Assembly (NCBI GenBank): GCA_017506865.1
Contig: JAFCMP010000515.1
Location: 310,001-374,000, forward strand
DNA from: Tribonema minus
Taxonomy: Eukaryota; Sar; Xanthophyceae; Tribonematales; Tribonemataceae
Direction: 5' to 3'
DNA: 64,000 nt
Shown: positions 45,977 through 57,900 of the stretch, in pieces
Layout of the letters: the number at the start of each line of letters is the position of its first letter
How positions within the stretch are numbered: the stretch's first letter is position 1
The notes under the pieces: generated by a model
Told to the model about the DNA's origin: nothing
The model's input: the letters and a program-made list of their open reading frames with translations, nothing else
The model's database searches: none
Position numbers and translations under genes: made by a program

Positions 45977-48900
45977 ATGGGCGGCAGCCTCAGCACAACT
46001 TTCGCACCACCGTCTTGGAACGATGATCATGACTGGGCGGAGAAGCAGGCTGCGTGCCAACAGCGTGTTGCCTTTTTCAGGTACTCTCACTGTGAGGTTT
46101 CTAGGCTGTGTGCCTGGATGTGCCTCAACATTCCAACTTCAACCCGTGTGAAGCTGTCGTGCGCAAAGTATGCAGTTGCGCGCAGTTGCATGCCAACAAA
46201 CTACGGTTTTTCACCATGTCACGACCATGCTGCACTGTGTGATTGCTGTTGTGTTGGCTTGCTCTTCCTGTGTCCTGTGCATCCGCTCAAACAGCTCCTG
46301 GACGGTCACCGATGTGGAGGCTGTGCTTGATCACTACAAGCACGCAGCAGCAGCAGCAGCAGCAACAGACACAACACCAGCAGCAGCTGCTGAGAGTCAG
46401 CAACAACCAAAGCCATCTCCGCATGTTCCATGGACAAGGCTGCGCACGCAGTGGCGAGAATTCTTCCAAGCGGTCCATGACGCCGAAGATGACCGTCTCC
46501 ACTCCAGCCCGCAGCGCACAGTTTGGCATCCCTGCACGACAGGCTTCGCGATGTGCCCGGCACCAGGCGCGGCAGCGGAGCTCGCAAATTGGCGCGCAGG
46601 CAGGGGGCCGGTGCCGCCGCCGCCGCCTGACTTCACCGATGACGAAGAGAGCGACGACGAGGACGGCGCCAACGGGAGTGCCGCGCTTGAAGTTGCGCCA
46701 TCAGCACGCAGCGAAAGGAGTGAGGCGGCCCAGAAGCAGTCTGGAGGCGACCTGCCACCGCCCGCCTCCGCAGCAGCAGCGGCGCCAGCAGCAGCAGCCG
46801 CGCCGCAGCGGCCGCCGCCGCCGCTGTTCGACCCCGCGCTGCGCTCGCCCGTCTTCTTCGGCTACTCCATGGCGACGATCGCCGCGCAGCGCGCGCAGCG
46901 GCGCGCGGCGGCGGCGGCGGAGGCGGCGGCGGGCGATGCCATGGCGCGGCGGCAGCGTGAGCGCGCGCGCGCACGCGTCGCGGACATGCGCGCCGACGCC
47001 GACCGCAAGCGCGAGGCCAGAGTTAAGAAGGAGGCAGCGGCCGTGGAGGCGGCGGAGGCAGCATGGCGCGCCAGGGAGGGGGAGCTGGCGGCGGCGCGGC
47101 GCACGATGGGCGCGGCGGCGTGGGCGGAGGTGCGGGCGGAGCTGGAGGGGGATGCTGCGGCGAGCGCTGCCGCGGAGGCGGCGGCGATCCAAGAGATGCG
47201 GCTGCGGTTCGCGACGCTCAACGTGTGAGTGCGCGCGTGAGGGTGCAGGCGTTGCAGGGCGTTCGATGATGTGTCTGCACTTGATGCCGTTATGGCATTG
47301 TGCTGGTGACGGAGGCACTACGGGGAGGCTGTCAAGGCGCAGGATCCATTTGATGACGAAGGGTGTGGATGACAGCTTCGCGGCCCATTCAATATGCAAC
47401 ACATTCAACCAGGTCATGTCCATGAACTGGCTCCATTGTTGCAGTAGCTTGCAATTATTTTGGGTCAGCGGTGGCTGCAACTGCGCCCACCAAGCGAAGG
47501 CTTGCCGCACATGACCTTCTGGAGGCATGTGCTGCGCATATCGCAGCAAAGCCAGTCCTGCAAGTACTGCTGTGCGGCAGAAAAGGGTGCACAAACACAA
47601 TCAGCAGCTTAAGTTCGCTCGTCGTGCCTTGACACGTCAGCTCAACGCAGAGCAGACCGCCTCCTGACGCACACGCAAACCCGCGCTGACACACCTCACA
47701 TGCGCGCGTGCAGCGAGGAGCGGCGCTCGGTAGCAGCAGCGCAGTCCGCGGCGGACGAGGCGGAGCGCGCGGAGAGCAGCCCGCTGCCGCGCGGCGCGCC
47801 GCTGGAGGCGCTCGCGCGAGCGGAGCTGCTGCGCGCGGTGGACCGCGTCGAGGCCGCCGGCGACGCCGCAGAGGCAGCGCAGGAGGAGCTCGTCGCCGCC
47901 TGGGAGCAGACGGGAGTGTCAACTTCAACAAAGGGCGACGACGACGGCGATGGGGGTGGCGGCGGCGGCGGCGTCAACAGGGCTGCGCTGCAGCTGCTGG
48001 AGGGCCGCGCGCGCGCGCGCCGCGCCGCGCCGACCTCGAGACGCAGCTGGCGGAGATGGCGGAGGCGGAGGCGGTGCTGACGCGGGCGCGTACGCTGCGC
48101 GCCCGCGAGGAGCAGGTGCTGCCGCTGTTCGAGGCGGCCTGCGGCGGCGACGGCAGCGGCAGCAGCAGCAGCAGCGGCGGCGGCGCGCCTCTCGTGGGCG
48201 CCGCCATCGCGCTGCTGGCGGCGGTGAAGGCGGACCTGTGGGTGCGCATGGGCGCGGTGGTGGCGCTCTTTGCGCGCGGAGAGTGGGTCGCGGCGGCGGA
48301 GCTGGCGGCGCTGCTGCTGGAGTGCGCGCGCGTGCTGCGCGCGCTCGGCCTGTGGGATGGCGGCGACGTCTGCGCGGAGGGGGCGCGCAGCGTCGCGCTG
48401 CGCGCCGTCGCTGAAGCGGGCGTGGCGCCGGCCGCGGCGGTCAGTGGCAGCAGCAGCGCGCAAGCAGCGGCGGCGGCGGCGGCGGCGGCGGGGCTGACGC
48501 AGTTCGAGGCGAAGCGCTGGCTGGCGGCGCTGGTGCGGCGGGACCGCCGCCTGAGCGAGGCGTTCGGTGCGCCGTGGGGCGCGGCGGAGGCGAGCGCGCT
48601 CATGCGCGCGCGCACGGCGCCGGCGCGCCAGCTCGAGCTCGGGCTCATCACGCTGGCGGACCTCAAGTACCGGCTCGCGCGCGACGGGGCGCGCCACCGC
48701 CCGCAGCTCGACCCGGAGCGCCGCCTCGCCGTCCACGAGCGCGCGCTCGCGCGCGGCGACGGCGACCCGCTCAAGCCCGACTACTCGCGCTTCCTCGCGG
48801 CGGCGCGGCGCGCATGCTCCAGCGCCGCCGTGCCGCTCGCGCACGGGCACCTTGGCTCGCTGCCGCACTGGCGCGCGCGCGCCGCGCAGCGCGGCGCGAC

Positions 48901-51900
48901 CAAGCTGCAGAACCTGTGGCGCGGGCGGCGCGCGCGCGCCGCGGCGGCGGCGGTGGCGCGGCGGCGCGCCTTCGCAGCGGCGCGCGCCGCGGCGCTGGCG
49001 GACGCGCGGCGGCGCATGGAGCTGGACTTCCGGCGGCGCGAGGCGGAGGCTGCAGGCGTCGCGCGCATGCGCTGGGACGCCAAGGTCCGCGTGCGGCAGG
49101 CCAAGATGCGGGCGTCAGGTGCGGACGTGGGAGGGTGCTCTGAGCGCTGCAGGGCTGCATGTTGAGGTTGTAGCGGTGCCGCCTGTGAGACGCTCGTGCT
49201 TACTGTACACGGCGCAAGGGCTTGGAGTCTGCGTTGTGCCTCAAAGCTGCCGGCAGAATGCCCAAGCGCGCGTGAGCGTCCACCATGTGTTCCAGTATGT
49301 ACTGCTCATCGATGCATGTGGGCTGATTATACGTCCGAAAGGCTTTGCAAGGTGACATTGTCACCCCACAGAGATGAAAACTTCTTTGATGGCACAGCGC
49401 CTGTTGCTCGCGGGCAATGCATCGCTGAGCACTGCTGCACTACGCCGCCGCGCCCGCAGGCAGCGCCGGCGACGGCGTCACGCGCGCCGACGCGCTGCGC
49501 GAGATGCTCGAGGAGACCGCCGCCGCCGCAGAGGCGGACGTCCGCCGCCGCTTTGACGAGATCGCACGCGAGAGAGGCATCGAGATGGAGACGGAGGATG
49601 CTGCGCCGCCCGCTGACGGCGCTGCCGCTGCTGCTGCCGCTGGAGGCGAGGCAGCGGCAGCACCGGCGCCGGCTGGCGGCAGCGTGCGCGCGACACGCGA
49701 GGCGCGGCAGCTGCGCAGCGCCGCCGCCGCCGCTGCCGGGGGGGGCGACGGCATGGCGTCGCTGGGGGAGACGCTGGCGGCGGCGGCGGCGGCGCAGAAG
49801 GCGGCGGTGCGCACAGAGAGCCGCCAGCAGCGCGTGCACATGCTGCAGCGTGGCGTGCAGATGCTCTCTGCGCGCTTCTTCCCGTCCGACGACGGCGCGG
49901 ACCTGGGCAAGGTAGAGACGCCACGGCACGCGGGCGACGCCGGCGCGGCCACCAACGGCGGCAGCGGCGAAACCGCTGTGACTGAAGCTGGCGGCGCAGC
50001 GGCGGCGTCGGTGGGCAGCGGCGCGCTGCTGGCGACGGATGCGCTGTCGCCGCGGTCCGCAGGCGCCCTGTCGAGCGTTGACTCGTTGGATGTGATGAGC
50101 GCTGTGGAGGACACATGGGCTGCGGATGCGCGGGTCCAGAGGAACGTTCTCAGGAACATCGGCCTCTTCCCCGCAGGTGCGTGGGCGGATGTCAGCCCTT
50201 GGTAGGGTTGCTGCTGTTGTGCTGGTGGCGGTACATACGCAAGCTCGTGGGCGTGCTTCACAGGTGGACGTTCTGGCTGTGAGTATGACACACTTGTTCG
50301 CATACTTGAAGCACGAAGTCGCCTGACACAAAGCCAATTGCCAGCACCGTACATACATACATACACATACTTCTACCTCACAAATTACGATACATGCGCA
50401 CCATTGTCGTCATGTTGCCCGCGCCCATCACATGCGCGCCACACCATCACAACCTCAGCGTGTGCCACCGCCCCCCCGCCATCAGGCCTCTACACCTTCG
50501 GCGAGACGGCGGCGGAGCGCGCACTCAGGCGCGCCCTCGCGTCCCCTGAGCCCCCCATGGCAGCGCTCCCCGCGCGGCTGCGCGCCTGGGACCCCGCCGT
50601 CACGCAGCTGCGCGCGGAGGAGCTCCTGCTCGAGCTGCCCGGCAAGCGCCTGCTGCTGCGCTACGTCTCGCGCTGGCTGCGCGCGCGCGGCGACAGCGCA
50701 TCAGCAGCAGCAGCAGCGAGCATCGCAGTGGACCCTGCCGCCGCCCCCTACGCCGGCGCCTTCGTCCCCGGCCTCGGGGAGCCGCCGCCGCCCGACGCCG
50801 TGGCAGCGCTCGCCGGCGACCTCGCCGCGCACTTCAACATCGTGCGCGCGACGCCGCAGCTCGCAGCGGCGCTGGCGGCGGTGCTGGCGAGCGACGCGGA
50901 GGCGGGCGTCGCGCGCCGCCACGCCGCGCGCGCGCTGGGCGCCGCTGCGGACGCGCTGCTGCGCGCCGCCGCCGCGCGAGACTGGAGCGAGGGCCTGCGG
51001 CGCATGCGCGACGAGTGCCGCCGCCGCGGCCTGCTGCTTGGCGATGGCGGCGGCGGCGGCAGCGGCGCTGCGGCCGACAAACTGCGCGCGGCGGCGGAGG
51101 AGCTCGCCAAGGGCGAGGCGGCGCGCGTGAAGGCGATGGAGGAGGCGCAGGCCGGCATCGCGGCGCAGGCGCGGAAGCTGCACGTGGCGGCGCTGGAGCT
51201 GGAGGACGTGCGGAAGCGGCGCGCGCACGCGGCGGCAGTGCTGGCGGGTGCGGCTGCGCGGAGCGATGATGCAGATGGCGGCGGCGGCGTCGGCGGCGGC
51301 GGCGCGGCGGGAGAGGTGGCGGCGGAGCTGCGGCACGACTGGGTGCGGCGGTATGGTGATGCTCAGGCGGCGCCGGAGGGTACGCCGGAGGAGACGCAGG
51401 TGCATACATACGTACCTACTATCGACTCCTGAGGCACTGCCACATGCGTAGCACGTTTGAATGCAGAGGGAGGTGGTAGTGTGTTGTTTTTGCCACGTGC
51501 TCGGTATCACAAGTGATGGAGTGTTCCGCGAGTCATGCTCTAGCTGCTTCACTGCACCAGCTTCAACAGAATGTGTGCACAGTTTTCTTTTGATGAGTTC
51601 ATGGACCCCAGGCTGCTGCAATGGCCTTTTTCACGGCTCATCTGAGTGAGCTGAGAATTTCATTTCTCAGGTATGATAATCAGTGCGAGCTTGTGGAGAG
51701 CGCCTCACTTAGCAAGCGTTGTCAATCAGCAGGAGAGTACTTGTACTAATGATCCGAAGAGATGTGTGTCGCTGCATGCCTGCAGCCTGCAGCGCTTTCA
51801 ACTCTGACAGATGGCTGCCATGCCATAGCCGTTACATGTATGTATACCATACCTACATGCCCATCATCGCAACACCTCTCACACCATCGCTCAACAGATC

Positions 51901-54900
51901 AAGTACACGGAGCTGGGCAACGTGTGCCGCGAGTTCCTAGCGGCGGCGCGCCACGCCGCCATCACCATCGTCGACGAGCTTCACCTTCCCGTCGAGGCTA
52001 AGACGCTGCAGCCCGCGGCGCAGTCGGAGCCGGCGGGGCGGTGGCTGGAGGGCGGGCGGCGGCGGAAGTTGAGGTTCGAGGCGCACAACATCCGCTTGAA
52101 GTTGTGCACCGACGACGACGGCCTGTTTGACGGGAGCGACGAGTACGCAGCCAAGGGGCGGGGGGGCAGGGAGCGGCTCGGCGCGGCGGCGTACCTGCAG
52201 GCGGCGCAGGTCAGGGGCGCTGAGCGGTGTGCACGTTGTGTGAACTTCAACTTCAACTGCTGCGTGATATTTCAACTTCAACTGCTGCGCGGCGGCGTAC
52301 CTGCAGGCGGCGCAGGTCAGGGGGCGCTGAGAGCTGAGCCGTGTGTGCACGTTGTGTGTACTTCAACTTCAACTGCTGCGCAACGGCTGTTGTGTGCGTG
52401 ATTCTGCGCGCGATGGGCGTGCGATGAATTGGCAGCGCGGTCGTCGTGTTGTGGCGGTGCGCTTGATGTTCCGTGATGCGATGGCCGCGCATGCGGCAGG
52501 CAGCGGCGAGCTCAGCCGTGTGCGCGTTTGTGTGCATGTGTTTCAACTGCTGCGCGATGCGTGTGTGCGCCTGCGCCGTGGACGCGATGGGCTTGCAGCG
52601 ACGCAGCGGGCAACGGCGCAGGTGCAGCCAGGCATACAGTCAGCTGTACCTGTGTCCATGTATGACATCCCACACACCGTTTCGGTGCATGGGTGTGTTG
52701 ATCTGGCACTCCTGCTGAGCAGCACACGCAGAGATCAGCAAATTCGCCATCCGACGCCTGCCCAGCCCTCGTACACACCTTGCATGTCCAAGCAGAAGGT
52801 ACCAGGGTTCCAATACATCCCCCAGCATACGCTGCTCAACCTCTCAATCCTGACAGTAACACTCCGTGTAACTGTCACACAGGCGGTCACCGCGGCGGGC
52901 CCGCGCGGCTCCCGCGTCAAGGTCATCGTCCCCCTCGTCGCCACCATCGACTATCACGGATTCCGCGTGCTTGCCGTGGCCAAGCTGCCCACAGAGCGGC
53001 GCTCCTTCACGTTTGAGGGAAAGCTGAGGAAGGCGGCGGAGGAGCTGGTGCACGGTACGCGCGACGGCGGCAGCACGTTCACCGCGGACGAGCGGCCGCT
53101 CAACGCGGCGCTGCAGGTGCGCACTGGCTGAGCGCTCATGCCATGTATATGCCATACATAACGCATATAGATACCCTGCGCGACGGCGGCAGCACGTTTA
53201 CTGCAGACGAGCGGCCGCTCAACGCGGCGCTGCAGGTGCGCAGTGGCTGAGGGCTGGTGCTATGTGCCATATATAGCTTACATACATACCCCGCGCGACG
53301 GCGGCAGCACGTTCACCGCGGACGAGCGGCCTCTCAACCAAGCGCTGCAGGTGCGTGGTGGCTGATGGCTGCTGGCATATGCCATACATGCCTTATGTGT
53401 GTTCGATGTATGTGCTGGTGGATGTCGCCTAGAAGTGAGTGTTGCGCATTGAGACACTGTGCGACAAACTTTAAGCCATACATAGATACCCCATACACGT
53501 ATATGGTCCAGGCCTCGCGGCTGTGCGTGTCATGCTGAGGTGCAAGGGCAGCAGTCTTTGGTAGGTTTTTGCCTGTTTAGATGTATCTATTGAAGTGACC
53601 GGTACCCACACCCAATTTGATAGCGCCGCTGGCATACACACTCCTCACCGGCCCCGCTGACCTGGCAGCCACATCGAAGGTAGTATCGAAACGCACCAAT
53701 CTTCTTGGCAGAAGCGCATGTCCCCGCGTCATCACACCCCCCTCTCAACCCTCATGCCCCCCCCCCCGCCCCCCCCCCTCCTATACCACCTTATTCGCCA
53801 CCACAAGACATCATCAAACGCTCATCTCAACCTCCATACCCCCCCTTGGCCACCGCAGGACATTGCTCAGCAGCTCAACCTCGCGCGCCACCTCGCCAAG
53901 GGCGCCAAGGAGCTCAACCCGCACACCCTCTGGGCCAGCGCGGACCTCCGCGCCTACCGCGGCGCCGCCGCCGGCGAGTACCTGCTCCTGAACTTCTGGC
54001 GAGCGCTGCCCCCGGAGGACCCCCAGGCCACCCCCCACCTGCCCCCCGCCCCCCGCGGCCACACCATCTTCTGGCGCGGCTTGCGGCCGGAGGCGCTCAG
54101 GCGCGCTGGGGTCGCCGCACTGAGCCCTGACGCGCTGAGTCTGGCGACGCTCAACTGCGCGGACTGGGAGGAGCAGGCGGCGCGCGTGAGCGCTGTCACC
54201 AAGGCGAGAAGTGGAATTTGAACTTGACAGTCGTTGTTTTCTCGTGCTGCGCTGGTGCGGTGGATCTGGCAGTGCTTCAGTTGCGGTGATGCGGGCGAGC
54301 GAACCGCAGTTTTTGACTTGCAGCAGTTCAGCAGGTTACCGTGCATGTCTCGACCTGTCACCATGTATCGGTCGGCATGGATGGGGGGCGTAATGGCGTC
54401 ATTGCGCATACCGATATTCACATCATTGCCTGACATCACATACCCATACGCACCCATGCGTACTTGTGCCTGACATAGTATACCTCTACATGCACATCAC
54501 ATGTATATAGACACTTGCGCCATTGCCTATCACGGGCGAAGCGTGTAATTGCCTCAGCTGGGTCGTACCTGCTGCAGGGCTGTGGGACTAATGAGCAGCT
54601 GCAGAACCTTTATGATAATATGCAAACACACCGGCATGAAGCATGTGCGTCAATATAGGCCAGCAGACATCACCCTCTTGCTCACGTCACTCTGCCGCGC
54701 CCGTCTCTTAACAGACCATCATCACTGAGGTCCTGCCAGCGTATGCAGAGGAGCTGGGGTCGCGCATGGCGGCCCTAGCAGAAGACCCAGCATATGAGAG
54801 CTACGACGCCGCGATGGAGCTGCACTCCCGTGGCATCGGGCTGCGGCACCTGGGCCTGCTGCGCAACATGTTCTGGCGGCCGTTAGAGGGCGAGGTTGGT

Positions 54901-57900
54901 GGTCTGTGTGTATGGAAGCACAATCCCTCCGTGCACAAGCTGGGGATTAGCATGCTCAAACAAAGACTACAGAACGGGTTGCATGCATACAAATATGTAC
55001 TTGTGTCCCGTCCGCCCTGTGCGTGCAGGCAAGTGACAGCGTGCGACGGCCTGAGCGGGACGTACAACGCATGTAGACCTCAGAGTAGATGTATGTTATA
55101 GCAAAGAGCATATGAGTGACTTGTGTACTTCAAGGTACTGTATACTGAAGTTTCATATGCTTGACATCAGAACGCGCACACCATGTGCTCGTTCTCCCGC
55201 TGCACCTTGCATCAACTGCTTCACGTGCACTTCCGCGGCGTGACACCAAACCCCCCGCCGTCCGCTCCCCCCTCCCCCCCCCCCCGCGCGCTGCCGTGAC
55301 CAGGTGAGCGTCGCGGCGAACTCCGCGCGCGTGCGCACGCGCGCCGACCTGCGCGGCGTCCTCGCGCCCGGCGACACGCTGCGCATCGACGGCGCCGCGT
55401 ACCGCCTCTCCGCGGCGCCCGGCGCGCGCCACAGCGCCACAACGCTCACCCTCGACGCCCCCGTCACCGGGCGCAGCTGCAACGACGCGGCCGTCTGGAA
55501 GGGCAGCGTGGCGACGGTTTCGGACGACGCGTGCGTGCGCGCGCGTGCACTGCTGCTCGGCGAGATGGTTGCGCGGACAATCAAGGCGGCGGTGCGCGGT
55601 GCGTTGCGCGCGCGCTGCGAGGACGGCGCGCCCGCGAGCCGCCAGGCGCAGGCGGCGCTCGCGGCGGCGTTCCTCAACGCCGCCACCGGCGCCGCCGGCG
55701 CGCACGCCGCGGAGCTCATGGACGAGCAGATCGCGCCGGCGCTGGCGGCACGCTTCGGCGCGTGCGCGCTCGACCCGCTGGAGGCCGCCGCGCTGCTGCA
55801 GCGCGCCGCGCCGTGCGCGCGCCACGTCGTGCGCCGTGTGTGCCAGATGCTCGGCGTCGCGCTCGCGCCGCCGTGCGCGGCGGCGTTCGCGGCGCACCCC
55901 ATGGGCTTCGCGTTCACGCCGCTGGACCTGTGCGGCGACGGCGGCGGCAGCGGCGGCGGCGCCGGCGCCGATGACATGGCGCGCGTCAAGCACAACCTGC
56001 CGCTGCTGCCGCTGGCGGAGGCGGTGACGCTGTCGCTGCAGGCGGAGGCGGCGGCGCGCGACACGTACGCCGCCGCCGTGCGCCGCGACGGCGCGCTGCT
56101 GTACCTGCCACTGCAGGAGCGCCGCGGCAGCGCGACGGCGGTGAACCTCGGCGGCGGCGGCGGCGGCGCGGCGGCAGCGGCAGCAGCGGCGGCGTTTGCG
56201 GGCGCCGTGGAGCACCAGCTGGGCGGCCCCGGCGTGGACGGCACGCACGACTGCGCGGTGCGCCTGCGGCCGGAGGGCAGGGGGCGCATAGACACGCGCC
56301 ACACGGCGCAGCTGCTGGCGCCCGTGCGCGCGCCGCCGGGCGAGCCGTTCGCGTTCAGCGTGGAGGCGTGGGCGCGCGTGCGCGGCGGCGAGGACGTGCT
56401 GCGCGTGGTGGTGAACACGGGTAGGTATGCGCTGGCGGCGACGCGCGCGAACCGCTGGTCGCTGTCGGTGACGACGGAGGAGCGCGTGGAGGTGCAGGCG
56501 GAGGGGCCGCCGCTGGCGCCGGGGGAGTGGACTCACCTAGCAGGTATGTATGTGGGTAGTGGACGAACATCTGTAGAGCATGTGCATACAGGTGACATGA
56601 CTTGTATGTGTGTATACATGACTATGTACATGGAAGTATATGTGTGCCCAGCAATGCATGCATGACAAGCGTGCGGACATGTGTGTGTATGTGATCCGCA
56701 TCAGTATGCGCGTTTGCATGTGCGTGACGGCGTGCGCGACTCGGGCAGCACAGGTGCCATGCGCGCCATGACACGCAGCAGTTCATCGACGCTGCGCGGC
56801 CATCGGGTGCGCTGTGCAGCACAGCCTGCAGGAATAGCCAACAGCTTGCTACAATGACCACCATCACCCTCACGTGCATTCACATACACCCCACATACAC
56901 GCACACAGGTGTCTACGACGGTGCCCTGGCCCGCCTATACGTCAACGGCGCGCTGGAAGCGGAGCTCGACGTGGCGGCGGCGGCGGCGCGGCGCACCGCG
57001 GAGCTCACCGAGGCCGTGCAGCGCGCGGACGCAGAGCTGGCGGCGGAGGAGGCGGCGGCACGCGAGGCGGCGCGCAGCGCGGCGGACACAAAAGCCAATG
57101 CGTACTTCAAGACGCAGGAGGGCAAGGCCAAGGTGTCGCGTGCGGCGACCAAGATCATCGAGCGCGCGGGCGTTCAGGCGCAGCTGCGCGCTGCTGCGGG
57201 CGGCGGCGGCGGCGGCAGTGGTGGTGCGGGCGGTGACAGCGGCGATGGCGGCGTCAACGGCGGCAGTGCGGCCAACGCTGCGGAGGCCGCAGCGGTGCCC
57301 AGCAAGGGGGACGCGCGTGCGCGCGCACGGCAGGAGATCAAGACGGAGATGTACCTGCAGGTGCGTCAAAAGTCAGGCCAATACATGCTGTAGAACCCAC
57401 CTCCACTTCAAGTCACAACAACAACACTGTGTGCTGTGCGCAAGGCGTTGATGTGTGGCCTGCCAGGGCAATGACTGTGACCATTGTTTCTGCATGCAGT
57501 CTTGTCTGTGCTGAGCCAGCCTCCTCCACCAGTTATTGCTTGCAGTGCATGGCAGCTCACAACTACAACAGCAGCAGCGCCTGGTCTGCTCTATACATCT
57601 CTCACACAGTGCGCGCATGACCATACCAGCGGCGGCACTGCTGCGGAATGCCTTGCGCAGCTCTACATCTGGCCCTAATTTCATGTCAGCGCACTCTCCC
57701 CCCCCCCCACGCCGCCGCTGCGGCGCCGCAGGGCGTGCGCGCCGTCGCCGAGACGTTCGCGCGGCGCCGCCACGAGCTGCGCGACGCGCGGCGCCTCGAG
57801 CGCGAGGAGGCCGAGGAGAGCGCGTCGCGCCCGCTGCGCGTCGGCGCCACGTGCGGCAGCCACCGCAGCGCCGAGGGGCGCCACTTCTTCCCCGGCGACC

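Noticed and set aside
47696-48868. Minus-strand open frame of about 390 codons
   Set aside because: It is antisense to CLU-gene exon 3, which has coiled-coil and IQ-like character. This frame is Arg/His low complexity.
55130-56536. Long minus-strand open frame of about 468 codons
   Set aside because: It lies opposite a plus-strand CLU-gene exon. It is Arg/His-rich without domains and arises from the GC-rich third positions of the real gene.
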